64,000 nucleotides of DNA from Desulfopila sp. IMCC35008 (GTDB taxonomy: Bacteria > Desulfobacterota > Desulfobulbia > Desulfobulbales > Desulfocapsaceae), in the NCBI RefSeq assembly GCF_010646885.2, contig NZ_CP050700.1, positions 4,366,501-4,430,500 of the forward strand. Reading direction: 5' to 3'. A program made the translations under genes and the position numbers. The notes under the pieces were generated by a model, which made no database searches, was not told where the DNA came from, and was given only the letters and a program-made list of their open reading frames with translations. This document shows, piece by piece, positions 43,497-54,009 of the stretch; positions within the stretch are counted from its first letter, which is position 1, and each line of letters starts with the position of its first letter.

Positions 43497-43677
43497 GGGG
43501 CATAGCAGTCGCATTTAGAAAATAAATGGAGGTACAGCGGTCGCACGAGAGGGGCATAACGGTCGCAAGGAGGGGGCATTACAGTCGTAGATGGTTGGCA
43601 TAGCAGTCGCACGAGGGGGCATTACGGTCGCACGAAAGGGGCATAGCAGTCGTAAAGGTGGGGGCATAGCAGTCGTA
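43497..43677 (+). repeat. Eight 17-nt iteron-like direct repeats with 22-nt period
   Basis: Consensus GGGGCATAGCAGTCGCA, with copies starting at 43497, 43529, 43551, 43573, 43595, 43616, 43638 and 43661. Spacing is 21-23 nt except for the first gap of 32. The second copy is the most degenerate (GAGGTACAGCGGTCGCA) and the fifth begins TTGG. The period equals two DNA turns, so a protein would bind all copies on one face. It resembles iterons of replication origins or multiple transposase sites of IS21-type ends. No replication or transposase gene is adjacent. Confidence 0.8.
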
Positions 43678-43814
43678 AAACCCAATCGCAGATTTCTTTC
43701 AATCCCCTTACCGACGGTCGTTACAGAGAGCGGCAGAAAACAGCTAATCTTTCTTTAATCATCTTTAATCTTTTATAGAACGAAATATCCGGATCGGAAG
43801 CACCTCGATTTTCA

Positions 43815-44048
43815 TCACTCGGAGGTGGCTTGGGAAGCTGAATTGTTTTCTATTAGTTCACGGATATCTTCCACCCTCCAGACGGTGATACGCGGGCCAA
43901 GTTTTATTGGCTCTGGGAACCTTCCGGATTTCACCCCTGCCCACCAAGTACTTTTGGATACAGGAATGATCGCCGGTATAGGTGGTTTGCTCTTTGAATC
44001 TCCTATGATGCTTTGCAAACGAACAAATCCAGTTTCTGGTAAAACCAT
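43815..44048 (-). CDS. AlpA-family regulator (phage/integrative-element type)
   Basis: 77 aa MerR/AlpA-like helix-turn-helix protein. The family text is clear: PIPVSKSTWWAGVKSGRFP-like helix-turn-helix, then PIKLGPRITVWRVEDIRELI. Such proteins control integrase expression or act as excisionases. It lies between the iteron array and the P4-type integrase, in the same direction as the integrase. GGAG precedes the ATG. Confidence 0.85.
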   Translation of the reverse strand: MVLPETGFVRLQSIIGDSKSKPPIPAIIPVSKSTWWAGVKSGRFPEPIKLGPRITVWRVEDIRELIENNSASQATSE

Positions 44049-44556
44049 GTCATTCTCCTATTTTTTCAGGCAAATAGTCATGATTCCGTTTTTGCTTTTT
44101 GGACAAGACCTGTGTCCAGCTCTGATCCGGCAGATTGAAGGTGTCTCCAATATATGGAGTACGGAAAAATCAGGGCATCTGCTTGTGATGCAACAGATGG
44201 AAGTAGACGTAAACCTCTCCCATGCAGGAGAAATCAATGATATTTTCATGATGTGTACCCGCCACAAGTCACATTGATCGGATACCGGATAGCTCTGTCT
44301 TCTAACAATGACAGGTGAGCAGCTGTCTCAGGTCCCATCCAAATCATACATGGAGACACGGACGGGAAATCTGGATCCAACAGACTGAATCAGATTGAAT
44401 CGCTATGCATAAATTTCAATAACTTCTCGGTGAAAAAGAAAAATCCGCCAAATCAAACGGAATCGATTCTTATTGCACCATATTACACGGCACAGGAGTT
44501 TACAGCCAAGATATTTTATGTTTTTATGCAATAATTACAAACTGTTGACCACATGG
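44049..44556. other. Gap between the AlpA gene and the integrase
   Basis: About 500 nt. A minus-strand reading frame (44267-44058, up to 69 codons) and a plus-strand one (overlapping the AlpA gene) are open but show no known family or good ribosome site. The region may be a decayed gene of the integrated element. Confidence 0.4.
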
Positions 44557-45765
44557 TCATCTTTTCTGTTTGTTTAACCTGAGAGAATCCAGATAATCCG
44601 CCCAACTCTGCATCATTTTTCGCCGTTCAGGTAAATATTCAGCAAAATTATATGATGCTCGAACACTGTTTTTCTCAGTATGAGCGAGTTGTCGCTCAAT
44701 CGCATCACGATTCCATCCCTGTTCGTTGAGAAGTGTACTGGCCATACTTCGGAAGCCGTGACCACTCATCTCATCCTTCTCGTACCCCATACGTCTCAAC
44801 GCAGCCAGTACTGCATTATCGCTCATTGGCCTGTTGCCAGTCCTTGGACTTGGAAAGACATATCTCCCCTTACCTGTCAGTGGCATTATCTCCCTTAACA
44901 CTTTCACTGACTGCTTCGACAGGGGGACGATGTGCTGAAATTTTGATTTCATTTTCTCTGCAGGGATACGCCATTCATTGGCATCAAAATCGATCTCTGT
45001 CCATTCAGCGTGTCGAAGCTCTCCTGGACGAACAAAAACCAGAGGAGCCAACTGTAAGGCACACCGGGTAACAATGCTTCCATTGTAACCGTCGATGGCT
45101 CTGAGCAGCCCACCGATCTCCCTTGGATCTATAATCGATGCCATGTGCTTGGTATTTGCTGGAGGGAGTGCGCCACGCAGGTCTCCAGTAGGATCACGCT
45201 CAGCCCTTCCTGTAGCAATGGCATAACGAAAAACTCGTCCGCAACTCTGCTGAATCCGATGAGCGGTTTCGATAATGCCCTTCTCTTCAACCCGTCGTAG
45301 CACTTCCAGCATTTCTTTTGCTGAAATGGAGGTTATCTCCTTTGTTCCTATCCAAGGAAAGACATACAACTCAAATCGGCGAATGATTTTCCCGGCATGG
45401 CTTTTAGCCCATGTCGGTGCAAATCGTGAGTGCCATTCACGGGCAATCACCTCAAATGTGTCTGCTTGCGCACTCTCTGCTGCCTGCTGTGCTTTTTTGA
45501 TCTCTCCCGGGTCAACCTCGTTTGCCACCAGAGTCCGTGCTTCCTCTCTCCTCTGTCTGGCTTCGGCTAATGAAATCTCAGGATATGAGCCAAGGGAGAG
45601 TTTTTTCTCCTTGCCGTTGAAGCGATATTTCAAATTCCACAATTTCCCCCCTGAAGGGGTAACGAGGAGGAAAAGGCCCCCACCGTCGAAGAGTTTTTGG
45701 GGGCTTTTTTTGGGCTTTGCTGTTCTGACTTTGGTTTCTGAAAGCGGTACAATCCGTTTAGGCAT
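44557..45765 (-). CDS. int: P4-type tyrosine recombinase (integrase)
   Basis: 402 aa from ATG 45765 (GGGAG 5 nt upstream; an earlier in-frame ATG at 45795 lacks one). The N-terminal DUF4102 arm-binding domain (LSETKVRTAKPKKSPQKLFD, then GGGLFLLV). The catalytic domain has Arg in VRPGELRHAEWTEID (about 255), HxxR in GHGFRSMASTLLNE (about 335) and the late His/Tyr in LAHTEKNSVRASYNFAEYLPER. It integrates DNA at a tRNA 3' end, and one lies 180 nt away. Confidence 0.92.
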   Translation of the reverse strand: MPKRIVPLSETKVRTAKPKKSPQKLFDGGGLFLLVTPSGGKLWNLKYRFNGKEKKLSLGSYPEISLAEARQRREEARTLVANEVDPGEIKKAQQAAESAQADTFEVIAREWHSRFAPTWAKSHAGKIIRRFELYVFPWIGTKEITSISAKEMLEVLRRVEEKGIIETAHRIQQSCGRVFRYAIATGRAERDPTGDLRGALPPANTKHMASIIDPREIGGLLRAIDGYNGSIVTRCALQLAPLVFVRPGELRHAEWTEIDFDANEWRIPAEKMKSKFQHIVPLSKQSVKVLREIMPLTGKGRYVFPSPRTGNRPMSDNAVLAALRRMGYEKDEMSGHGFRSMASTLLNEQGWNRDAIERQLAHTEKNSVRASYNFAEYLPERRKMMQSWADYLDSLRLNKQKR

Positions 45766-45800
45766 AGGCTCTCCCGACTTTTTGGGGGCTTCCAAATTGC

Positions 45801-45835
45801 TTTGGGGGCCTTTTGGGGTCTAAAAGGCCCCCAAA
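45801..45835. repeat. 14-bp perfect inverted repeat upstream of the integrase
   Basis: TTTGGGGGCCTTTT (45801-45814) pairs with AAAAGGCCCCCAAA (45822-45835). Related TTTTGGGGGC segments also occur at 45695 and 45778, and AAAAGGCCCCC at 45671, inside or near the integrase start. They may be arm-type integrase sites or a terminator/operator of the integrase gene. Confidence 0.55.
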
Positions 45836-45886
45836 ACTACTGGATTTCAGTATACCGTACTGGATTTAGCTGGACAACAGGAAAAG

Positions 45887-45914
45887 AAAAAGGCCTGTAA
45901 TAACAGGCCTTTTT
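45887..45914 (-). terminator. Terminator of the tRNA-Met transcript
   Basis: 12-bp stem: AAAAAGGCCTGT (45887-45898, with one mismatch) and ACAGGCCTTTTT (45903-45914). Reading the minus strand it ends in a T-run and lies 32 nt past the tRNA 3' end. Confidence 0.75.
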
Positions 45915-45945
45915 GGACAGTATCGGACGATACTGGATTGTGTAA

Positions 45946-46022
45946 TGGTGGCGATGCAGGGAATTGAACCCCGGACACTACGGATATGAGCCGTATGCTC
46001 TAACCATCTGAGCTACATCGCC
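45946..46022 (-). tRNA. tRNA-Met (anticodon CAT), probable integration site
   Basis: 77 nt including an encoded CCA (TGG at 45946-45948 on the plus strand). Acceptor stem GGCGATG/CATCGCC, anticodon loop CTCATAT, T-loop TTCAATT. All stems close. The D-arm TAGCTCAGATGGTTAGAGCA fits elongator tRNA-Met; tRNA-Ile2 with modified CAT is the alternative. Its 3' end faces the P4-type integrase. Confidence 0.9.
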
Positions 46023-46094
46023 ATGCGATTAGGCCAAAGATAAATACATTATCAATGTACCATTGTCAACATATTTTACTATTGATTTAACAAA

Positions 46095-46130
46095 AACAAA
46101 AGGCCTGCTCGTTTTAGCAGGCCTTTTGTT
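46095..46130 (-). terminator. Terminator after groEL
   Basis: Perfect 14-bp stem AACAAAAGGCCTGC (46095-46108) with GCAGGCCTTTTGTT (46117-46130). On the minus strand a T-rich tail follows. It is located 45 nt past the groEL stop and just before the tRNA. Confidence 0.85.
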
Positions 46131-46174
46131 AAACTACAAGGTACGGACTATGTCCGAACGGGTAGGGAAGCGGT

Positions 46175-47854
<1,680 letters not shown>

Positions 47855-47901
47855 TTATACCCGTCTGTGCGGGTTGAAAGAAGTAAGTTTTACAACCGAT
47901 A

Positions 47902-48189
47902 CTATTCGATTACACCAAGGATATCGTCTTCGCGCATGATAAGAAAATCATCACCCTCAAGCTTCACGTCGGTTCCACCATATTTGGAAAAGAGAACGCG
48001 GTCGCCTTCTTTAACCTGCAACGCAATACGATCACCTTTATCGTTCAGCTTACCAGGACCAACTGCTACAACTTCACCCTCTGCGGGTTTCTCTTTAGCA
48101 CTGTCTGGAATGATGATGCCACCGGCTGTCTTCTCTTCCTCTTCCAGCCGCTTGACCAAAAGACGATCGTTCAATGGACGAATTTTCAT
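47902..48189 (-). CDS. groS: Co-chaperonin GroES
   Basis: 95 aa from ATG 48189 with AGGAGG before it; the longer upstream reading frame has no ribosome site. It begins [19 protein letters not shown], has the mobile loop [16 protein letters not shown] and ends DDILGVIE. It caps GroEL. No CIRCE element (TTAGCACTC-N9-GAGTGCTAA) is visible upstream. Confidence 0.97.
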   Translation of the reverse strand: MKIRPLNDRLLVKRLEEEEKTAGGIIIPDSAKEKPAEGEVVAVGPGKLNDKGDRIALQVKEGDRVLFSKYGGTDVKLEGDDFLIMREDDILGVIE

Positions 48190-48348
48190 TACTTCCTCCT
48201 GCAAAATTAATTTAGTTAGTATTGTCGAACGGGCCCATTGAATGAGTGTATGGTTCCCTGCTTCGTTAGTTTTCGCCCGATTCACGGGCGGGTATCGTAA
48301 ACTGGCCAAAAATATATGCGCGCTTGATTAAAAATCAAGGCCGCTCAT

Positions 48349-48400
48349 CAAAAAAAAATCAGCCAGTTGTCCGAATAAAAACATCCGATACAACTGGCTG
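48349..48400 (-). terminator. Terminator after ilvE
   Basis: 11-bp stem CAGCCAGTTGT (48360-48370) with ACAACTGGCTG (48390-48400). On the minus strand it is followed by a T-run (48359-48349). It lies 33 nt after the ilvE stop. Confidence 0.85.
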
Positions 48401-48432
48401 AAAATACGTTATTACAAAAATACTGTTTAAGC

Positions 48433-49515
48433 CTAGCCTACACGCTCAACCCATTGAAAAGGATCCTCAGTCTCCCCTTTTTGAATGGCCTGCAGCTCAC
48501 AGTACAATTTTTCGCTGAGTTCACCGGTCTCCCCATTGTTTACGGAAAACGTCTCACCCTTGTAATAGAATTCACCGACCGGGGAAATAACTGCTGCGGT
48601 TCCGGTCCCGAATGCTTCTTTTAGACTGCCGTCCCTGCTTGCCTGAATTACCTCATCAATGGAGATGGGCCGTTCCATAGTGTTCACACCCCACATTTCA
48701 GCAAGCTTTAACACAGAATCGCGGGTAATGCCCTCGAGTATAGAGCCTCCCAGGGGAGGTGTAACCAACTCGTCACCGATTACAAAGAAGATGTTTGAGG
48801 TGCCTACCTCCTCGATGTATTTATGTTCACAGGCGTCGAGCCACAGCACCTGGGTATAGCCCTCCTTTTTAGCCCGCTGAGTGGTAAAAAGAGACGCCGC
48901 ATAATTGCCGGCGGTTTTCGCCTGTCCGACTCCCCCCTTTGCGGCCCGTGCGTGCTCATCGCTCACATAAATCTTAGTGGGATTGAACCCTTCAGGATAG
49001 TAAGCGCCTACAGGACTGAGGATTATATAGAAATAATAAGTATCGGCAGCCCGCACACCAAGGCGGGGTTCCACGGCGATCATGGTCGGACGTATATAGA
49101 GCGATGCCCCCTCGGCGACTGGGATCCAGTCTTTTTCCAGATAAAGCAAAGCCTTAATCGACTTCAGCACCTTATCTACCGGCAGTCTCGGCATACACAT
49201 CCTGACTGCAGAACTGTTCATCCTCTCAAAATTATCTTCAGGCCGAAACATGTAGACCTGGCCGTCCTTGCCCCTATAAGCCTTTAAACCTTCGAATATT
49301 GCCTGACCATAATGAAAAACCAAGGCGGCCGGATCCATCCTGAAATCCTGGTAGGGGCAAATCTTTGCATCATGCCACCCCGATTCCCGGTTCCACTCCA
49401 TCATAAACATATGATCTGTGAAGTGGATGCCAAAGCCAAGTTCTTCTGCAGACGGCTTCTCCTTCTTCTTTTCGTTCTCAATCTTTTCTAATGTAACTTC
49501 AAGATCTTCCCACAT
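48433..49515 (-). CDS. ilvE: Branched-chain amino acid aminotransferase
   Basis: 360 aa, of the larger (group II, eukaryote-like) BCAT type. Core motifs FHYGQAIFEGLKAYRG (about 87), catalytic PLP-Lys in GVGQAKTAGNYAAS (about 200), EVGTSNIFFV (about 240) and EAFGTGTAAVISPV (about 312). It interconverts Leu/Ile/Val and their 2-oxo acids. Single gene with its own terminator. Confidence 0.95.
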   Translation of the reverse strand: MWEDLEVTLEKIENEKKKEKPSAEELGFGIHFTDHMFMMEWNRESGWHDAKICPYQDFRMDPAALVFHYGQAIFEGLKAYRGKDGQVYMFRPEDNFERMNSSAVRMCMPRLPVDKVLKSIKALLYLEKDWIPVAEGASLYIRPTMIAVEPRLGVRAADTYYFYIILSPVGAYYPEGFNPTKIYVSDEHARAAKGGVGQAKTAGNYAASLFTTQRAKKEGYTQVLWLDACEHKYIEEVGTSNIFFVIGDELVTPPLGGSILEGITRDSVLKLAEMWGVNTMERPISIDEVIQASRDGSLKEAFGTGTAAVISPVGEFYYKGETFSVNNGETGELSEKLYCELQAIQKGETEDPFQWVERVG

Positions 49516-49690
49516 TCTGTCTATCTCCTCACCTGCTCTGTTTTTTTCTTTGCTTAATCACTGAGAGGGTATATATTCTGGATGTGAAATGGGACAGGCC
49601 ACAACCAGCTTTCTATTCCGTAAACGGCAGGCAGTAACGATACCCCAGCTATCTGGACAATTGCAACAGTAAATCACAGCTTCTAAAGCC

Positions 49691-50788
49691 ATGAGCGATC
49701 AAAAAAACTCCCCGGAGAATCCGAGAAATCAGCCAAGCCCCATGATGATAAAATATTTCATCATGGTATTCCTGATTTCCATCTTTTTTTTAGGGAAGAT
49801 CCTCTGGCCGTTCTGGTCCATACTGGTGCTGTCTTTTTTACTGACAAACCTGTTCAGACCCATATACCTGTTTTTTAACCGGAAGCTCCCTGAGAACCTT
49901 TCTTCGGTACTTACCTGCCTGCTCATTTTTGCTATCGTTTTTATTCCGCTTTTCTTTTTTATCGGCTCCCTTGCCAATGAAGCGCTGAGCCTCTATAACT
50001 GGGGCCGTGACAGCCAGGTGGGCTCCAAGGTAGTGCAGTTTCTGCAGGAAAGCGAAATGATCATACGGATGCAGGAATACATGGCGGACTTTGGATTTGA
50101 TTTCAAACCCACGCAGATTATCGACGCTTTTTCCTACCTGGCCAAAATGGGCGGTTTGATGCTTTATAATCAAGCCAGTGTCTGGGCGGCCAATATCATG
50201 CAGTTTGCTTTCCTGTTCTGTATGATGATTCTGGTTATCTTCTTTTTACTGACCGATCAACCAAAGCTGATGGCATACCTGGTCAGGCTTTCACCGTTGC
50301 CGGATGACGAGGACAGACTGCTGCTCCAGAAGTTTGAGGAGATCGCCAATGCCATCTTAAAAGGAAACGGTATCTGCGGACTCATTCAGGGCATAATCGG
50401 CGGCTCCCTTTTTTCCATCCTTGGCCTCAACTCCCCTCTCCTGTGGGGATGCATCATGGCTGTCCTGGCATTTTTGCCTATCTTCGGCATCGGCCTGGTT
50501 ATGATGCCCGCAGCCGTTATCCTCGCAATCAATGACAGGCTCAGCTCCGGTATCTTTCTCTTTGTCGCCTATCTGGTACTGTCACTTTCCATGGAGTATC
50601 TGGTTAAACCGAAACTGGTCGGCAATCAGGTTAAGATGCACACTCTCCTGGTGTTCCTCTCCATCATTGGAGGACTCAGTGTCTATGGCGTTTTGGGGAT
50701 TTTCTACGGTCCGCTGATTATTACCGCGTTCCTGACTCTTTCGGATATCTACTTAAAAAAATACGACCAGTACATCCAGATCAGGTAG
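49691..50788 (+). CDS. AI-2E (PerM/TqsA) family transporter
   Basis: 365 aa, about eight membrane helices (FIMVFLISIFFLGKILWPFW, SILVLSFLLTNLFRPIYLF, FAIVFIPLFFFIGSLA, and others). Late segments NGICGLIQGIIGGSLFSILGL and VGNQVKMHTLLVFLSIIGG are typical of the family. Members move autoinducer-2 or act as Na+/H+ antiporters; the substrate is not predictable. The sensor kinase gene converges 8 nt after it. Confidence 0.85.
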   Translation: MSDQKNSPENPRNQPSPMMIKYFIMVFLISIFFLGKILWPFWSILVLSFLLTNLFRPIYLFFNRKLPENLSSVLTCLLIFAIVFIPLFFFIGSLANEALSLYNWGRDSQVGSKVVQFLQESEMIIRMQEYMADFGFDFKPTQIIDAFSYLAKMGGLMLYNQASVWAANIMQFAFLFCMMILVIFFLLTDQPKLMAYLVRLSPLPDDEDRLLLQKFEEIANAILKGNGICGLIQGIIGGSLFSILGLNSPLLWGCIMAVLAFLPIFGIGLVMMPAAVILAINDRLSSGIFLFVAYLVLSLSMEYLVKPKLVGNQVKMHTLLVFLSIIGGLSVYGVLGIFYGPLIITAFLTLSDIYLKKYDQYIQIR

Positions 50789-50796
50789 CTTTCAAC

Positions 50797-52377
50797 CTAC
50801 ACCGAGGTGACACTATCTGTTTCAACCATCGGCAGCGTCACGCTAAACCTTGTTCCACCTATTGGTGAGGTTGAAACTTCTATGTCCCCCCTGTAGTAAT
50901 CGACAATTCTTTTCACACTGTACAGTCCGATACCGGTCCCTGCACGACTCCCAGGAGCCTGGTAGTATTCCTCAAATATTTTTTTATGAAATGCCCGCGG
51001 GATGCCGCAGCCATCATCATCCACCTTCAATTCGATTGCTGCCCCGTTCTGAGCAATCGAAATATCAACTCTTTTTTCCGCATATTTGCCGGCATTCCCT
51101 ATCAGGTTTTCAAATATCGACCGCACCTTGCCAATATCTCCCAAAAAGGAAATATTTCCTGCATTCTGGTATTCAGCGGGGGACAGATTGTTAATTCGAA
51201 TCTCGATCTCTTTTTCGACAAAACCAGCCTGAAACCCCTTACAGACTGCGCACAACAGCTCTTCAATATCGAACGGGGTTCGGTCAAAGCTATAGGACAA
51301 CCGTTTCTCTCTCAATTCTGCTGACTTTTGCTCCACTGTAAACATCAGCTTCCCGGCTGAATCATGTATGGCGCTTGCATATTGGCTAATTTGCTCACTG
51401 GTGAGATGTTTCTTTTTCATCAGCAGGCGGGAAAAACCGACAATCGGAATAAGTGGCCCCTTAAGGTCATGGATAAGTACAGAAATAAACCTCTCCCTCT
51501 GTTCATTTACCTCGCCAGTCCGCCACTCGATCAGCTCCTCGAGATTATACCTGTACTTGTTGAGTTCCTCTTCGTTTGTCTGGAGTTTTTCCACCATCCG
51601 GTTGATATGATTTGCAAGCTGTCCGACCTCACCCTTTTGGGAGATGTTGATACGGGTAGTAAAGTCACCTCTTGCTATCAGGTCGACCCGCTTGCGGATT
51701 TCACTCAGCGGTACAGCAATACTGGCAGTTATGGCCACAACCAGCATACAGGCGATAACCACAGCAAGCAGGTTGATAACAGCCATGACTATCTTTGTTT
51801 TCCTATAATTCTCACGAGCATATGCACGTGACTGTTCCGCCAGGTTTTGCTCAAGTACAACCAGCTCCTGCAACCCGTCTAGCCACCCCCATTGGTGGCT
51901 GCGTACCTCCTCCTCCAGAATATCGATGGCTACCCAGTCACTGCTCGTTTCCGGCATACCTATTGAATCGGCTATCGTTTTCCATAAACCATAGGTAATC
52001 TCACCGGCTTCGACGACCTTCTGAAGCAGTTCATCTTCCTCGCCATCTTCTATCAAGTCATGCAGTTGTTCCAGCAGAATGCGGTATGTTCTTTCAGCCT
52101 CATCAAATCGATGCCTCTCCTTACTTCTTGTCGACTCGTCCGGAACCAGGAACATATTCCTTACAATTACTCCACCATGCCGAGCCAGAAATCGCATATC
52201 CTGGACAATCTGCAGCCGTCGGTAATGCCCTTCCACAATCTCATCGAGGCTGTCCCTTATGGAGTTGAGTCCCTTGACCTCAACACCGGCCAGGACAAGC
52301 ATCATCATGAGGATGGCCCCCACCACGATACTGATCCGTGTGGCGATAGAATATTTCTGGAAGAAAATTTTCTTCAT
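50797..52377 (-). CDS. Membrane-bound sensor histidine kinase
   Basis: 526 aa. TM1 (IVVGAILMMMLVLAGVEV), a periplasmic helical sensor (about 35-195), TM2 (VINLLAVVIACMLVVAITAS), HAMP (about 220-270), coiled coil, H-box FISVLIHDLKGPLIPI (about 300) and an ATPase with NLIGNAGKYA, DDGCGIP and GTGIGLYSVKRIV. It autophosphorylates the His in IHDLKGP. No response regulator is adjacent. It follows the diadenylate-cyclase gene by 59 nt on the same strand. Confidence 0.9.
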   Translation of the reverse strand: MKKIFFQKYSIATRISIVVGAILMMMLVLAGVEVKGLNSIRDSLDEIVEGHYRRLQIVQDMRFLARHGGVIVRNMFLVPDESTRSKERHRFDEAERTYRILLEQLHDLIEDGEEDELLQKVVEAGEITYGLWKTIADSIGMPETSSDWVAIDILEEEVRSHQWGWLDGLQELVVLEQNLAEQSRAYARENYRKTKIVMAVINLLAVVIACMLVVAITASIAVPLSEIRKRVDLIARGDFTTRINISQKGEVGQLANHINRMVEKLQTNEEELNKYRYNLEELIEWRTGEVNEQRERFISVLIHDLKGPLIPIVGFSRLLMKKKHLTSEQISQYASAIHDSAGKLMFTVEQKSAELREKRLSYSFDRTPFDIEELLCAVCKGFQAGFVEKEIEIRINNLSPAEYQNAGNISFLGDIGKVRSIFENLIGNAGKYAEKRVDISIAQNGAAIELKVDDDGCGIPRAFHKKIFEEYYQAPGSRAGTGIGLYSVKRIVDYYRGDIEVSTSPIGGTRFSVTLPMVETDSVTSV

Positions 52378-52436
52378 ATTCGAATCCGGTCTCGTCCACA
52401 GCCGATCACGAGATATGAGGAGAGAAAAGGGTAACT

Positions 52437-53744
52437 CTATAATGCAAAATCAATAGGGATAACATCCCAATAAATAACCGTATCCTCTCCCCAGGTTACA
52501 GCACGCACTTTTGCATCCTGAGAAACCACTATACCGAGAACATTCTGCAGTCTTTTACAGAGGTAATAGAGCGACCGGTGTCTGGTACCGACACTCTCAA
52601 TCCTCTCGATCTGACGGCTCATCCCTTCCGGATCAAGGGCTTTCGAGACATGCTCACCCATTTCAAAATTTCCCTGGATAATACCGCCATAACCGATCAG
52701 TTCCGGAGCTTCAGTGGTTACCACTGCACCATCAACACCGGTCAGGCTGGCGACAAACCTGGCATACTTAAAGACCTGTTCATCAAGCTGGGCCAACCGT
52801 TTACCCTGTAGTGCCACATAATCGTTCCATCCTGCCAGGTAGTCAGGGCCATACAGGCGACCGCAAATCGTTGCCAAAGCCTGCATAATTTCGAGCACCA
52901 AAGTTTTGAGTTGACCGCCTGCGCTATCCCGGGTGAATCTGTACTTGATAGATATATATGGGTTATCGTGCGATATTATATTTTCCATACCCGCCGGAAA
53001 CGAGAGAATTGTCCCCCCATGCCCGGATCTGCGGACTGTTGAGATAACATGTTTAAAAAATTCCAGGTAAAGCTTGCCCACAAAATTAGGATCGATACGG
53101 GACCACTCATTTTTTACCAACAGAGGATTCTGCGCATGAAGTGATGCCAACTGGTCCTGGATATTTCCGAACCGCACATTCATCCATTGTGATTGAAAAA
53201 CGTTTATGGAAGGTGCAATAATCCGGCCACCGGTAAGCTGCACGAGTAAATCCAATCCCCTGAACAGAGTCAGACGCCCCGGTCCGACGACATTGATGGC
53301 CAGGGCCGCGGGAAGTGGAGCCGCCTGCTTACTGCCGCCGTGAATCACTTGGGTCCAGCGTGAACCGGAATGGATCACACCCCAGATCTGTAAACCTTCT
53401 TTTTCCTTGAAACGGACACCGACAAGCGAATTGTTGAAGTTTATAGATGGGACAAGCTTTAGTAATTCGTAAGCGTTGAATGGCCGGGGTTCGGTAAATT
53501 TCAGGGTGAACACACCCTGTAGCAGGCTCTCTTCATTGATACTATACTCTTCCGGTTCAGCCAGCATGAGGCGAAAGCTGATATCACGACTTTCCTCCCG
53601 CATCTGACTGGCCTGATAACAGGTCGAGAGAAGATCCTCAAGGACAGAGGTTTCCGGTAGAATTCTTAACTCACCTGCAGCCGACAGTCCATGCCATTTA
53701 TCCTGCAGGCTGCCTACCAGATCTTGTGGATATTTGTGAATCAT
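52437..53744 (-). CDS. Probable diadenylate cyclase (DAC/DisA_N domain) with N-terminal sensor region
   Basis: 435 aa. The C-terminal about 110 residues hold the DAC motifs: D338-G-A (GVDGAVVTTEAPE) and GTRHR at 386-390, then LGIVVSQDAKVRAV. These are the residues that bind metal and ATP in c-di-AMP synthases such as DisA and CdaA. The first about 320 residues are an unknown region, like the family's DACNV-type sensor domains. No membrane helix. It forms a unit with the histidine kinase downstream. It may make c-di-AMP or bind a nucleotide without cyclase activity. Confidence 0.7.
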   Translation of the reverse strand: MIHKYPQDLVGSLQDKWHGLSAAGELRILPETSVLEDLLSTCYQASQMREESRDISFRLMLAEPEEYSINEESLLQGVFTLKFTEPRPFNAYELLKLVPSINFNNSLVGVRFKEKEGLQIWGVIHSGSRWTQVIHGGSKQAAPLPAALAINVVGPGRLTLFRGLDLLVQLTGGRIIAPSINVFQSQWMNVRFGNIQDQLASLHAQNPLLVKNEWSRIDPNFVGKLYLEFFKHVISTVRRSGHGGTILSFPAGMENIISHDNPYISIKYRFTRDSAGGQLKTLVLEIMQALATICGRLYGPDYLAGWNDYVALQGKRLAQLDEQVFKYARFVASLTGVDGAVVTTEAPELIGYGGIIQGNFEMGEHVSKALDPEGMSRQIERIESVGTRHRSLYYLCKRLQNVLGIVVSQDAKVRAVTWGEDTVIYWDVIPIDFAL

Positions 53745-54009
53745 ACAAATTATAGTTGGATTTTACTGATAAAAAATACCGAACTTTTCTAATCAATCTC
53801 ACTACAAGCAGCATACGATAAATCTGTAACAGATGGAACAGGACAAACCAAAATAATTGAAAAAGTAACAAAAAAAAGATTGTTATTCATGACGCGGTTG
53901 AACCCCAACTCCCTTGTCTTGATCAACGAAATGTTTACTCTCTTGAGAATGATTATCGACAAGCCTGATAATTCGATACAATATAATCAACTTCAATCAG
54001 GAAAAGAAA

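Noticed and set aside
43497-43677. CRISPR array
   Set aside because: Repeats are only 17 nt with about 5-nt gaps of similar sequence; no spacers of 30 nt and no cas genes.
43825-44277. 150-codon frame on the plus strand
   Set aside because: Its first half is antisense to the AlpA gene, and it lacks a ribosome site and any known motif.
53927-53936. FNR-type site before selO
   Set aside because: Only TTGATCAA without the 4-nt spacer, so it does not fit the TTGAY-N4-RTCAA pattern.
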